NCBI RefSeq assembly: GCF_001442535.1
Contig: NZ_CP013141.1
Location: forward strand, 1,220,336 to 1,284,335
Length of the DNA stretch: 64,000 nt
DNA from: Lysobacter antibioticus
GTDB lineage: Bacteria > Pseudomonadota > Gammaproteobacteria > Xanthomonadales > Xanthomonadaceae
Reading direction: 5' to 3'
The notes beneath the pieces are model-generated. The model was not told the origin of the DNA. It ran no database searches and worked only from the letters and a program-made list of their open reading frames with translations. Positions within the stretch are counted from its first letter, which is position 1, and each line of letters opens with the position of its first letter. Below are positions 43,499 to 52,762 of this stretch, piece after piece. Position numbers and translations under genes: made by a program.

Positions 43499-44905
43499 AT
43501 GACCGATCCCCGCCCTGCTGCTGTTCGCCCCACGTCCGAGCGTCGTTTTCCCGAGGGTTTCCTGTGGGGCGCCGCCACCGCCGCCCACCAGATCGAAGGT
43601 TCGCCGATGGCCGACGGCGCCGGCCCGAGCATCTGGACCCGCTTCGCCCACACCCCCGGTATGACCCTCAACGGCGACACCGGCGACGTGGCCTGCGACC
43701 ACTACCGGCGCTGGAAGGACGACGTGAAGCTGATGCGCGAACTGGGGCTGCAGGCCTACCGTTTCAGCGTGTCCTGGTCGCGCATCCTGCCCGAAGGCAC
43801 CGGCCGGGTGAACCAGGCCGGTCTGGATTTCTATTCGCGCCTGGTCGATGAGCTGCTCGCCAACGGCATCGAACCGCTGCTGACCTTGTACCACTGGGAC
43901 ATGCCGGCCGCGCTCGACGACCGCGGCGGCTGGCTCAACCGCGACTGCGCCGACTGGTTCGCCGAGTACGGTCGGGTCATGTACCGCGCCCTCGACGGCC
44001 GGGTCAAAAAGTGGGTCACCCTCAACGAACCCTGGGTGATCACCGACGGCGGTTACCTGCACGGCGCGCTGGCGCCGGGCCACCGCAGCCGCTTCGAAGC
44101 GCCGATCGCCTCGCACAACCTGATGCGCGCGCACGGCGCCGCGGTCCAGGCCTATCGCGCCGAGGGCAAGCACGAGATCGGCCTGGTGGTGAACATCGAG
44201 CCGAAATACGCCGCCACCGATTCGGCCGAAGACGCCGCCGCGGTCGAGCGCGCCCATGCCTACATGAACGAGCAATACCTCGACCCCGCCCTGCTCGGCA
44301 GCTATCCGCCGGAACTGCGCGAAATCTTCGGCGAAGCCTGGCCGGAATGGCCGCAGGCCGACTTCGAGCTGATCAAGCAGAAGCTCGACTTCATCGGCGT
44401 CAACTACTACACCCGCAGCGTCACCAAGGCCGCCGAGAGCTATCCGCTCAACACCGGCGTAGTGCGCCAACCGCTCGGCACCTACACCGAGACCGGCTGG
44501 GAAGTGTTCCCGCAGGGGCTCACCGACACCCTGACCTGGGTCAAGCAGCGCTACGGCGACATCCCGATGTACATCACCGAGAACGGCGCGGCCTTCTTCG
44601 ATCCGCCGGTGGCCGAACCCGATGCCAGCGGCGAGCGCCGAGTGCGCGACCCGCTGCGCATGGACTACCTGCAAAAGCATATCGGCGCGATCCACGACGC
44701 CATCCAGGCCGGCTGCGACATCCGCGGCTACATGGTGTGGTCGCTGCTCGACAACCTGGAATGGTCGCTGGGCTACTCCAAGCGTTTCGGCGTGGTCCAC
44801 GTCAACTACGGCACCCAGGAACGCACGCCGAAAGACAGCGCACGCTGGTACTCCAAGGTGATCGCCAGCAACGGCACCCACCTCGGCGAACCGCTGCCGT
44901 ACTGA
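43499..44905 (+). CDS. GH1 beta-glucosidase
   Basis: 468 residues. Acid/base Glu177 is in VTLNEPW and nucleophile Glu361 is in YITENGA; the N-terminal signature FLWGAATAAHQIEGS is present. No signal peptide, so it hydrolyses imported beta-glucosides (cello- or sophoro-oligosaccharides) in the cytoplasm. ATG 43499 follows GGAGG. It is divergent from the ugpC-type ATPase and shares a LacI-type operator with it. zwf-glk follow ~270 bp on and would use the glucose released. Confidence 0.95.
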   Translation: MTDPRPAAVRPTSERRFPEGFLWGAATAAHQIEGSPMADGAGPSIWTRFAHTPGMTLNGDTGDVACDHYRRWKDDVKLMRELGLQAYRFSVSWSRILPEGTGRVNQAGLDFYSRLVDELLANGIEPLLTLYHWDMPAALDDRGGWLNRDCADWFAEYGRVMYRALDGRVKKWVTLNEPWVITDGGYLHGALAPGHRSRFEAPIASHNLMRAHGAAVQAYRAEGKHEIGLVVNIEPKYAATDSAEDAAAVERAHAYMNEQYLDPALLGSYPPELREIFGEAWPEWPQADFELIKQKLDFIGVNYYTRSVTKAAESYPLNTGVVRQPLGTYTETGWEVFPQGLTDTLTWVKQRYGDIPMYITENGAAFFDPPVAEPDASGERRVRDPLRMDYLQKHIGAIHDAIQAGCDIRGYMVWSLLDNLEWSLGYSKRFGVVHVNYGTQERTPKDSARWYSKVIASNGTHLGEPLPY

Positions 44906-45176
44906 GACCGGCCGCACGCCGCGGCCGAGGCTAGGGTCGTGGCGTAAGGCCCCGGCATCGTTCGCGCGGCAGCGGGGACGGCAGCGCAAGCGACCGCGGC
45001 GGCGCTGTTTGTGTGTGCCGCGCGAAGTATCGTCACCCTGCGGCGTCGAATGTTGCCGCCGGGCGCTCAAGCGGCGATATGCTTGGACCCCGGCCGGGAT
45101 CGGCGATCCCGGCGGCGTAAAGGACGCCGCGGCGGCGTTCGTTCGACTTCCCTCTCCCACTTGGTTTGCGGGTTCC

Positions 45177-46598
45177 ATGCACGACACCCTGCTGCTGTTC
45201 GGCGCCACCGGCGATCTCTCCCAGCGCTATCTGTTTCCCTCGCTGGTCCACCTGTGGCGCGACCGCCTGCTGTCGCCCGGATTCCGCATCGTAGCGGTCG
45301 GCCGCCAGGCCCTGAGCGACGACGAGTTCCGCGCCTGGTTGCGCGAACGCATGGCCAACGAGGTCGCCGACGACCCGGCGGTGGTCGAGGAATTGCTGGG
45401 CCGGATCGCCTATGTTTCGGTCGACCTGCGCGACGAGGCCGCGATCGCCTCCGCCCTGGCCGGCTATGCCGACCGCCCGAGCGTGAGCTATCTGGCGACG
45501 CCGCCGGACTTGTTCGTACCCGTGGCGCAGGGCTTGAAGGCGGCCGGCCTGCTCGAAGGCGAGTCGCGCCTGGTCCTGGAAAAACCGATCGGCCGCGACC
45601 TGGCCTCGGCACGCGCGATCAACGCCGCGCTGCGCGCCTGCCTCGACGAAAGCCGGATCTTCCGCATCGATCATTACCTCGGCAAGGCCGCGGTGCAGAA
45701 CCTGCTGGCGCTGCGTTTCGGCAACACCTTGCTGGAAGCGGTGTGGCAACACCGCTGGATCGAATCGGTCGACATCTTCGTCGGCGAAACCGCCGGCGTC
45801 GACGGCCGCGAAGGCTATTACGCCAATTACGGCGCGCTGCGCGACATGGTCCAGAACCACATGCTGCAGCTGCTGGCGCTGATCGCGATGGAGCCGCCGT
45901 CGGCGCTCGACGCCGACAGCATCCGCGACGAAAAGCGCAAGGTGCTGCGCGCGCTGCGGCCGATGACCGCGTCCGATGTCGCCACGAGCACCGTGCGCGG
46001 CCGCTACGGCGCCGGCGTGGTCGAAGGCCGCGCGGTCAAGGGCTTCGTCCACGATGCGCCGGTCGAAACCTTCGTCGCCGTGCAGACCTGGATCGACAAC
46101 TGGCGCTGGGCCGGCGTTCCTTTCCGCCTGGTCACCGGCAAACGCCTGGCCGAACGCGCCACCGAAGTGGTGGTGTCGTTCCGGCCGGTCGCGCATTGGC
46201 TGTTCGAGCGCCCGCGCCGCGGCCGCGAACGCCCCAATCACCTGCGCATGCGCCTGCAGCCCGACGAAACCATCGAGCTGGGCCTGATGGGCAGCCTGGC
46301 CGCGCCGGAATGGGGCGCGCTGGAACTGCGGCCGATGTCGCTGGATCTGCAGGCCTCGTCCTCGCCGCAGCGGCGCATCGCCTACGAGCGCCTGCTGGTG
46401 GACGCATTGCGCGGCAATCAGACCCTGTTCGTGCGCGACGACGAAGTCGAGTCGGCCTGGCAGTGGATCGACAGCATCGAACGCGCCTGGACCCAGACCG
46501 CGCAACCCATCGTCGAATACCCGGCCGGCTCCTGGGGGCCGGCCGAAGCCGAGGCCTTCCTGCCCCCGGTCAACGGTCATCGTGGAGGCCAGGCATGA
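45177..46598 (+). CDS. zwf: Glucose-6-phosphate 1-dehydrogenase
   Basis: 473 residues from ATG 45177. Rossmann motif FGATGDLSQRYLFPS (NADP binding, 8-22), EKPIG (135-139) and the substrate/active-site motif RIDHYLGK (163-170). It oxidises glucose-6-phosphate to 6-phosphogluconolactone. The glk start overlaps its stop by 4 bases (ATGA), giving translational coupling; pgl, for the next reaction, follows glk. The ribosome-binding site is weak (GCGGG). Confidence 0.97.
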   Translation: MHDTLLLFGATGDLSQRYLFPSLVHLWRDRLLSPGFRIVAVGRQALSDDEFRAWLRERMANEVADDPAVVEELLGRIAYVSVDLRDEAAIASALAGYADRPSVSYLATPPDLFVPVAQGLKAAGLLEGESRLVLEKPIGRDLASARAINAALRACLDESRIFRIDHYLGKAAVQNLLALRFGNTLLEAVWQHRWIESVDIFVGETAGVDGREGYYANYGALRDMVQNHMLQLLALIAMEPPSALDADSIRDEKRKVLRALRPMTASDVATSTVRGRYGAGVVEGRAVKGFVHDAPVETFVAVQTWIDNWRWAGVPFRLVTGKRLAERATEVVVSFRPVAHWLFERPRRGRERPNHLRMRLQPDETIELGLMGSLAAPEWGALELRPMSLDLQASSSPQRRIAYERLLVDALRGNQTLFVRDDEVESAWQWIDSIERAWTQTAQPIVEYPAGSWGPAEAEAFLPPVNGHRGGQA

Positions 46599-47596
46599 GC
46601 GGCGCCCTGCTCGCGGATATCGGCGGCACCAACGCCCGCTTCGCCCTCGCCCAACCCGACCGCGCCGCGCCGCAGTTGCTGCCCGACAGCGTGCAGATCT
46701 TCGCGGTCGCCGATTTCCCCTCGCTGGCCGATGCCGCACGGCATTATCTCGACCGTACCGGCGCCGCCCCGAGCCATGGCGTGTTCGCCGTGGCCGGGCG
46801 CGTCGACGGCGACGAGGCCCGCATCACCAACCACCCGTGGGTGATCTCGGCCGAACGCACCCGCATCGCCCTGGGCCTGCAACGCATCGACCTGGTCAAC
46901 GACTTCGCCGCCCAGGCGATGGCGGTGTCGCTGCTGCAACCGGCCGACGTGGTAGCGATCGGCGGCGTCGCCTGGCGCGGCTGGAACGAATCCGGCGACC
47001 GTACCTACGCCATCATCGGCGCCGGCACCGGCCTCGGCGTCGGCGCGTTGCTGCGCCGCGACGGCCGCTACTACCCGCTGCAAACCGAAGGCGGCCACGT
47101 CAGTTTCGCCCCCGGCACGCCGGAAGAGATCGAAGTGCTGCAGCGCCTGTCGGGCGAGTTCGGCCGCGTCTCCAACGAGCGCCTATTGAGCGGCAGCGGC
47201 CTGGTCAATCTGCACCGCGCGCTTAGCCAGATCGCCGGTGAAGACCCGGGCCCGCTGCAGCCGGCCGACATCACCGCGATGGCTCGCGAGGGCGACGCCC
47301 GCTGCCTGCGCGCCATCGACGTGTTCTGCGCGGTGTTCGGCGCCGCCGCCGGCGACCTGGTGCTGACCCTCGGCGCCTGGGACGGGGTGTTTCTGCCCGG
47401 CGGCCTGGTGCCGAAACTGATGCCGTGGCTGGCCCATTCCGGCTTCCGCCAGCGCTTCGAGCACAAGGGCCGGTTCTCGCCGACCATGGCACGGGTACCG
47501 ACCCTGGCGGTGACCCACCCGCAGCCGGGCCTGCTCGGCGCCGCGGCGCTGGCCGCGCAGTTCGCCCCGGCCACCGATCGCACCGACGCGGCCTGA
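46595..47596 (+). CDS. glk: Glucokinase (Glk-type, ROK-independent)
   Basis: 333 residues. ADIGGTNARFAL at the N-terminus, LVNDFAAQA with the catalytic Asp, GAGTGLGVG and EGGHVSFAP are typical of bacterial glucokinase. It phosphorylates glucose released by the GH1 and GH65 enzymes so that Zwf can use it. The start overlaps the zwf stop (ATGA, 46595-46598). A REP-type repeat pair follows before pgl. Confidence 0.97.
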   Translation: MSGALLADIGGTNARFALAQPDRAAPQLLPDSVQIFAVADFPSLADAARHYLDRTGAAPSHGVFAVAGRVDGDEARITNHPWVISAERTRIALGLQRIDLVNDFAAQAMAVSLLQPADVVAIGGVAWRGWNESGDRTYAIIGAGTGLGVGALLRRDGRYYPLQTEGGHVSFAPGTPEEIEVLQRLSGEFGRVSNERLLSGSGLVNLHRALSQIAGEDPGPLQPADITAMAREGDARCLRAIDVFCAVFGAAAGDLVLTLGAWDGVFLPGGLVPKLMPWLAHSGFRQRFEHKGRFSPTMARVPTLAVTHPQPGLLGAAALAAQFAPATDRTDAA

Positions 47597-47610
47597 GCGG
47601 CCGCGCTCCA

Positions 47611-47700
47611 GGGTAGGAGCGGCGCGAGCCGCGACCGCGATCGCACACGTGGCTGCGCGGCACGCCTGCAAGCCCGGACTCGCGGCTTGCGGCCAGAGGG
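47611..47700. repeat. Paired REP-type element, copy 1
   Basis: REP head GTAGGAGCGGCGCGAGCC plus GCGACC at 47611-47636, then, 67 bp from the first start, a degenerate inverted mate (ACTCGCGGCTTGCGGCC). The spacer contains CTGCGCGGC, as in the second copy. Confidence 0.7.
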
Positions 47701-47794
47701 AGCCCCCTGTGGACGCCGGCCTACCCCGGCCTCCGCCGCCCAGCCGCCTCGCCGAGCACGCCGTCTTGAAGTCGGCCGTGCCAGAATCGTCGCC

Positions 47795-48541
47795 ATGCTC
47801 GACGCTCCCTCGCCCGTTCCGCACGACCCCGCCGAACCGGACACGGTGCCGTACCGGTGGCACGAGCATCGCAGCTTCGACACCTGGACCTGGTCCTGCG
47901 CGGTGGCGATCGCCGCCGAACTGCGCCGCGATCTGTCGCGGCGCCCGCGCGCGCGCCTGCTGCTGTCCGGCGGCACCACGCCGGCGCCGGTGTACCGCGC
48001 CCTCGCCCGCGCCCCGCTGGACTGGAGCCGGGTCGATGTCGCCCTGGTCGACGAGCGCTGGCTGCAACCCGAAGACCCCGACAGCAATGCCTGGCTGGTC
48101 CGCCAGCATCTGCTGCGCGACAACGCCGCCGCGGCGCGCTTCGAAGCGCTGACCCGGCCGGGCCGCAGCATCCAGGAGTCGGCCGCCTTCGCCAACGCCC
48201 ACGCTTTGCAGCCGGCCACCGCGGCGGTGCTCGGCATGGGCGAGGACGGCCATACCGCTTCGCTGTTTCCCGACATGCCCGACCTGCAGCGCAGCCTGGC
48301 CTCGCGCCACGCCTATGTCGTGGTCGATGCCAGCGGCAGCCCAGGCGCGCGCCAGTGGAGCAAACGCATCAGCCTGACCCCGAGCGGCCTGGCCCAGGCG
48401 CAATCGCGCTTCCTGCTGATCCAGGGCAAGGCCAAGCGCGAGGCCTTCCAGCAGGCGCTCGCCAGCGGCGACGTGCAGCGCTGGCCGGTGCTGATCGGCC
48501 TCGATGGCGCCACCCCGCTCGAAGTGCACTGGTACCCCTGA
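47795..48541 (+). CDS. pgl: 6-phosphogluconolactonase
   Basis: 248 residues from ATG 47795. LLLSGGTTPAPVYRAL (phosphate loop) and the family motif GMGEDGHTASLFP are present. It hydrolyses 6-phosphogluconolactone made by Zwf to 6-phosphogluconate. It is 198 bp downstream of glk, the gap being occupied by a REP pair; no terminator was seen in the gap, so zwf-glk-pgl may be one transcript. edd and eda are not in the window. Confidence 0.96.
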   Translation: MLDAPSPVPHDPAEPDTVPYRWHEHRSFDTWTWSCAVAIAAELRRDLSRRPRARLLLSGGTTPAPVYRALARAPLDWSRVDVALVDERWLQPEDPDSNAWLVRQHLLRDNAAAARFEALTRPGRSIQESAAFANAHALQPATAAVLGMGEDGHTASLFPDMPDLQRSLASRHAYVVVDASGSPGARQWSKRISLTPSGLAQAQSRFLLIQGKAKREAFQQALASGDVQRWPVLIGLDGATPLEVHWYP

Positions 48542-48548
48542 AACTCCG

Positions 48549-48642
48549 GGGTAGGAGCGGCGCGAGCCGCGACCGCGGTCTTGCACGCTGCTGCGCGGCC
48601 AACATGAAACCCCGCGCTCGCGGCTCGCGCCGCGCCTATTCC
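48549..48642. repeat. Paired REP-type element, copy 2, overlapping the end of a gene
   Basis: REP head GTAGGAGCGGCGCGAGCC plus GCGACC at 48549-48574 and an inverted mate (CTCGCGGCTCGCGCCGCG then CCTATTCC) starting 67 bp later, the same spacing as copy 1. The mate overlaps the last codons and stop of the discoidin-domain glycosidase gene. Confidence 0.75.
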
Positions 48643-51600
48643 TGATCGATCGCCATGCTCACCGTCGCCGGTACGCGCTCGATCCTCAGCTCGTCCTTCT
48701 CCCAAGTCCGCGGCCGTCCATCCACCACGGTCTTGCCGGGCGCGCCGGCGAACGGCCAACGCAGCACCAACCCGCCCGGCGGCACTTCGATGCCCGCGGC
48801 GATCTCCAACTTCGCCTGTCGGCCTTCGCGCTTGAAGCGATAGCCCAACGCGCCGTAGGGCGTGCGCAGGCCGTCCACGCTCACGCCGTCGCCTTGCAGC
48901 CAGCCGGCCGGAATGCCGGCCGCGATCACCAATGCCTGATCGATGTCGCGGGTGTAGGCGAACAGATCCAGCGCCGAGCGCACATAGTCCGATTCGACCC
49001 AGGCATGCGGCAGGTCGCCGACGAAGAACGGTTTGCGCGGCGTGCGCGAAACCACTTCCGCCCACTGGTTCCAGGCGCGCGGTTGCTGGTCCTTGAAGAA
49101 GAACTCCAGCGCTTCGTGGGCGCGCTCGCGCCAACCCAAGCGCACGAAGCTGCCGATGGTGCGCAATTCGTACGGCGTGTAGTCCTTCCATTCGCGGCGG
49201 CCGTCGCGGCGGTCGACGAATTCCTTCCAGTAACGCTCGAAGGTGTTGTGCAATAACGCCTCGGGCAACAACCCTTGTTCGCCGCCGGGCGCCAGGGCGA
49301 TGGTGGTCGAGGTCGCATCGAAGTCGCCGAGCTCGGCCGCACCGGGCAGGTAGTCGATCTGGTGGGCGCGGGTCGCGGCTTCGAGCGAGCGATACAAGTC
49401 ATCGCGGAATTGATCGCGCGAAGCGGCAAAAGCGGACGCCTCGACGTCCCGGCCGAGCCATTGCGCGATCTCGACCGCGTCTTTGTAGCCGCGCAACGCC
49501 CAGAAGTTGTCCCAGTACGAATGCATCGGCTTGGCCGAATAGCCTTCGTGGCTGATCGAGGCCGGCATCATTCCGTAGAAGGCCGGGTTCAGCGCGCGGT
49601 TGGCCGGCGTGCGCTCGCTCAGGCGCAGCTCGTCCATGTACGCGACCGCTTTTTCCACGTGCGGCCACATCGATTCGAGCAAGGCTTTGTCGCGGGTATA
49701 GCGATAGACCTCGGCGACGGTGAAGATCAATTCGCCGTGGCTGTCGTTCTCCGGCACCGGGTCGCTGCCACGGTCGTCGACGCAGCACGGCACCTTGCCG
49801 TTGTCGAATTGATACGGCGCGTACCAGCGCAGGAATTCCTCGGCGACGTCCTCGCGACCCATGCGCAACAGGCCTTCGCCGATCATCGCGCCGTCGCGGA
49901 TCCAAGCTCGCGCGTATGAGCGCGTACCCGGCTGCAGGCGCGGGCCGACCCGGCTGATCAGCATGTGCGCCAGGCCGGTGCGCAAGGTGTCGACGACATG
50001 CTGGCCTTGCGCCGGCACGCGCAATTTGACCCGGTCGAGCTTGTCGCGCCATTGCGCCGCTGTCTCGTCCTGCCATCGCGCGGCCTGTGCCGGATCGCGC
50101 GACGACGGAGCATCCGAGCCATCCTGCGGCAGGTACAGCGCCACCTCGCGGCTTTCGCCCGGCGCCAGCCGCATCGGGTACAACAAAGCCGCCGACGCCA
50201 GCCCGCTGAGGTCGTAGGCTTCGCGCTCGCCCGAGCGGGTCGCCGACGCGCGCAGACGGCTCACCACGTCGCCGTCCTGGAACGGCATGGCGAAGGCCGT
50301 CCCCACCGGCGTCAACGAGCTCACGCTGGAACGGCCGTCGAGTTTCACTCTGCCCGCCTTCGCGTCGATCTCGATACGGTGGATGCCGCTGACGCCGCCG
50401 GTCGTGCTGAGGAACTGGGTCGGCGGATTGACCTGGAACGGCCGGATCGCCAGCGCCAGGGTCGTGCTGCGCGGCTGCTTCGAGGTATTGCTGAGCCGGT
50501 AGCGGGCGACGATCAGATCGCGGTGTTCGAGCAGCGGCGCGAACGCGGTGACGCTGAGTTGCAGATCGCCGGCGTCCCAGCTCACGCTCGGAATCGGCAG
50601 ATAAGCGTCCTGCAGGCTCTGGCCGATCTTGACGTCGGCCCAGGTCTTCAGCGTGCCGCGCGTCGATGCCCCGTCCTCCAGCAGCAACAAAGGCTCGACG
50701 CTGTAGCCGCCCTTGAAGGCCTCGACCGCGCCGTCTTCGCCGATCAGGCCGTGCGAGGTGCCGCCATCGGTACCGAGCACGGTCCAGTACGGCTGCTCGC
50801 CGCTGAAACCGCGCGGATAGTCGCCGCGCGGGGCGCGTTGCGCGAGTTCCTTGATGAAGTCGTTCGGCGTCGCAGCGAACGCCAATGGCTGCACGCTCAG
50901 TTCGGCCAGGCCGAAGCCCCGGCCCGGCCCCTGCTCCGCCAGCAGCCGCAGATAACGCGCTTCGGCCTCCGGCAGCGGAACGAAGTCGGAGCCGCCGTCG
51001 CCGCGCTCGATCGATCTGAGCTTGTCCCAATGCTTGCCGTCCTTAGACAGCTCGATGCGATAGCGCGAGGCATGTTCGTCCTTGGCCCACTGCAGGATCA
51101 CGCCGCCGAATTCGCGCACGCGACCCAGGTCGAGGGTCAGGCTGGCGGCCGGGCCGGCGGCGCGCCACGCAGTGTTGGGATCGCCATCGACCGCGTACTC
51201 GGCGCGGCTGCCATCGGCCTTCGAAGTGGCCGTCACCGTAGCGGTCAGCGGACCGCCGGGGTCCTTCGGCAGGGCCTGGAAACTCAGCTCATCGAAGCAG
51301 ACCGAGCCCTTGCCGCCGACGCTGTTGTAGACGGTGAACTCGAGCTTGGCGCTCTTGCGCAGGGCCGGATCGGCCGCCGGGCCCCAGGCGCGGCTGATAT
51401 GGCGCTGCTTGTAGACCACCGGCGTCCATTGTTTCGGATACTCGTACTTGGGTTTGTTGACCCACCAGACGTTGTCGCCGCTGGCGTCGACCAGCTTGAA
51501 CTGCAGGTCGTTGCGCGGCGAATCGCCGCGCATCTGGAACGCGAAACGATAGTCGTCCGGATAGTCCAGCGGCAGTTCGCGTTGCAGGCCGGCGTAACCG

Positions 51601-51881
51601 GAAACGCCGTTGAAGTCGTAATCCAGGCACAGGCCCCGGCCCTTCGCACCCGCGACCGAACGCAGGCTCGCGCTGACCTGGTTGGAAGTAACCACCGTCC
51701 ACGGCGCCGCGGACTCGAAGCCGTCGAGCAGGTGGGGCTCTTGCAGGCGGGGCTGTTCCTGGGCGATCAGCGGCGCCGAGATCAGGGCCAGGCACAGGGC
51801 GAACGCGTTCGCGACCGTTTTGTCGGCACGGGTGACGTACGCACGCCCACGCGGCGCGACGGATTGCTTGCGTTCCGACAT
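48636..51881 (-). CDS. Large secreted glycosidase-like protein with discoidin (F5/8 C) domain
   Basis: 1081 residues from ATG 51881 (GAGGTGG upstream). A signal peptide with a long n-region (ANAFALCLALISAPLIAQ) is followed by a jelly-roll carbohydrate-binding-like domain (~50-205; LLDGFESAAPWTVV, CFDELSFQAL), a discoidin/F5-8 type C domain (~210-335; AEYAVDGDPNTAWRA, LDLGRVREFGGVILQWAKDE) and a large C-terminal (alpha/alpha)6 six-hairpin domain (~600-1000; SYARAWIRDGAMIGEGLLRMG, WAEVVSRTPRKPFFVGDLPHAW). The helical barrel resembles clan members such as GH15, GH63 or GH94, but I cannot assign a family. It is the last gene of the permease operon, so it acts on the glucan or oligosaccharide imported there. 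Confidence 0.8.
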   Translation of the reverse strand: MSERKQSVAPRGRAYVTRADKTVANAFALCLALISAPLIAQEQPRLQEPHLLDGFESAAPWTVVTSNQVSASLRSVAGAKGRGLCLDYDFNGVSGYAGLQRELPLDYPDDYRFAFQMRGDSPRNDLQFKLVDASGDNVWWVNKPKYEYPKQWTPVVYKQRHISRAWGPAADPALRKSAKLEFTVYNSVGGKGSVCFDELSFQALPKDPGGPLTATVTATSKADGSRAEYAVDGDPNTAWRAAGPAASLTLDLGRVREFGGVILQWAKDEHASRYRIELSKDGKHWDKLRSIERGDGGSDFVPLPEAEARYLRLLAEQGPGRGFGLAELSVQPLAFAATPNDFIKELAQRAPRGDYPRGFSGEQPYWTVLGTDGGTSHGLIGEDGAVEAFKGGYSVEPLLLLEDGASTRGTLKTWADVKIGQSLQDAYLPIPSVSWDAGDLQLSVTAFAPLLEHRDLIVARYRLSNTSKQPRSTTLALAIRPFQVNPPTQFLSTTGGVSGIHRIEIDAKAGRVKLDGRSSVSSLTPVGTAFAMPFQDGDVVSRLRASATRSGEREAYDLSGLASAALLYPMRLAPGESREVALYLPQDGSDAPSSRDPAQAARWQDETAAQWRDKLDRVKLRVPAQGQHVVDTLRTGLAHMLISRVGPRLQPGTRSYARAWIRDGAMIGEGLLRMGREDVAEEFLRWYAPYQFDNGKVPCCVDDRGSDPVPENDSHGELIFTVAEVYRYTRDKALLESMWPHVEKAVAYMDELRLSERTPANRALNPAFYGMMPASISHEGYSAKPMHSYWDNFWALRGYKDAVEIAQWLGRDVEASAFAASRDQFRDDLYRSLEAATRAHQIDYLPGAAELGDFDATSTTIALAPGGEQGLLPEALLHNTFERYWKEFVDRRDGRREWKDYTPYELRTIGSFVRLGWRERAHEALEFFFKDQQPRAWNQWAEVVSRTPRKPFFVGDLPHAWVESDYVRSALDLFAYTRDIDQALVIAAGIPAGWLQGDGVSVDGLRTPYGALGYRFKREGRQAKLEIAAGIEVPPGGLVLRWPFAGAPGKTVVDGRPRTWEKDELRIERVPATVSMAIDQE

Positions 51882-51925
51882 TCGTTCCACCTCTTGGCGC
51901 CGCGCGGGCGCGCGGCGGGACGGTT

Positions 51926-52762
51926 CTAACCTTTGACGCTGCCGACCAGCAGGCCTTGCAGGTAGTAGCGCTGCAACACCAGGAACAGCAGCAGCACCGG
52001 CACCACGGTCACGACCGAGCCGGCCATCATCATCTCGTTGTCCTGCACGTGCTCGCGCGACAGCGAAGCCAATGCGACCGGCAAGGTCTGCAGGTTCTCA
52101 TTGCTGAGCACGATCAGCGGCCACATGAAATCGTTCCAGGCGCCGAGGAAACTGAAGATCGCCAAGGTCACCAGGATCGGACGCAAGGCCGGCAGGACGA
52201 TCTGAAAGAAGATCCGCAATTCGCCGGCGCCGTCGATGCGCGGCGCTTCCAGCAACTCGTCGGGAATCGAACGCGCGTATTGGCGCACCAGGAAGATACC
52301 GAAGATGCCGGCCATGCCCGGCACCACCGCACCGGCGTAGCTGTTGATCAGGCCGAGCTGCTTGAGCATCAGAAACAGCGGCATCATCGAGACTTGGGCC
52401 GGGATCACCAAGGCCGCGAGCAACAGGCGGAACACCCGTTCTCGCCCGGGAAAGGCGAGCTTGGCGAAGGCATAACCGGCTAGGGTGTTGAGCAACACCG
52501 CGATCACGGTGACCAGGGTGGAGACCAGGAAACTGTTGAACAGGTAACGGCCCATGCCCATGCGCGAAAACAGCTCATGGTAATTGTGCAGGCTCGGCGA
52601 CGAGGACCACAGCGGCGGTGGAAACGCGCTGGCTTCGCCCGGCTGCATCAGCGACACCGCGAACATCCACAGCAGCGGCGCCAGGCTCAGCACCGCCAGG
52701 CCGATCAGCAAGCCGTTGACGATCGCCTTCGCCAGGCGCGGACTCAGGCCGGAATCGTTCAT
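51926..52762 (-). CDS. Sugar ABC transporter permease (MalG type)
   Basis: 278 residues. Six membrane segments are evident. The EAA loop (EAPRIDGAGELRIFFQIVLPALRP) that contacts the ATPase is well preserved. It is a CUT1-family inner-membrane subunit. The start overlaps the stop of the first permease by 4 bases (ATGA). The large glycosidase follows 44 bp later. The required ATPase is not encoded here; the ugpC-type gene at 42296 is the likely partner. Confidence 0.94.
   Translation of the reverse strand: MNDSGLSPRLAKAIVNGLLIGLAVLSLAPLLWMFAVSLMQPGEASAFPPPLWSSSPSLHNYHELFSRMGMGRYLFNSFLVSTLVTVIAVLLNTLAGYAFAKLAFPGRERVFRLLLAALVIPAQVSMMPLFLMLKQLGLINSYAGAVVPGMAGIFGIFLVRQYARSIPDELLEAPRIDGAGELRIFFQIVLPALRPILVTLAIFSFLGAWNDFMWPLIVLSNENLQTLPVALASLSREHVQDNEMMMAGSVVTVVPVLLLFLVLQRYYLQGLLVGSVKG

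Noticed and set aside
46595..46598. Frameshift between zwf and glk
   Set aside because: The ATGA overlap is a normal translational coupling; both proteins are full length.
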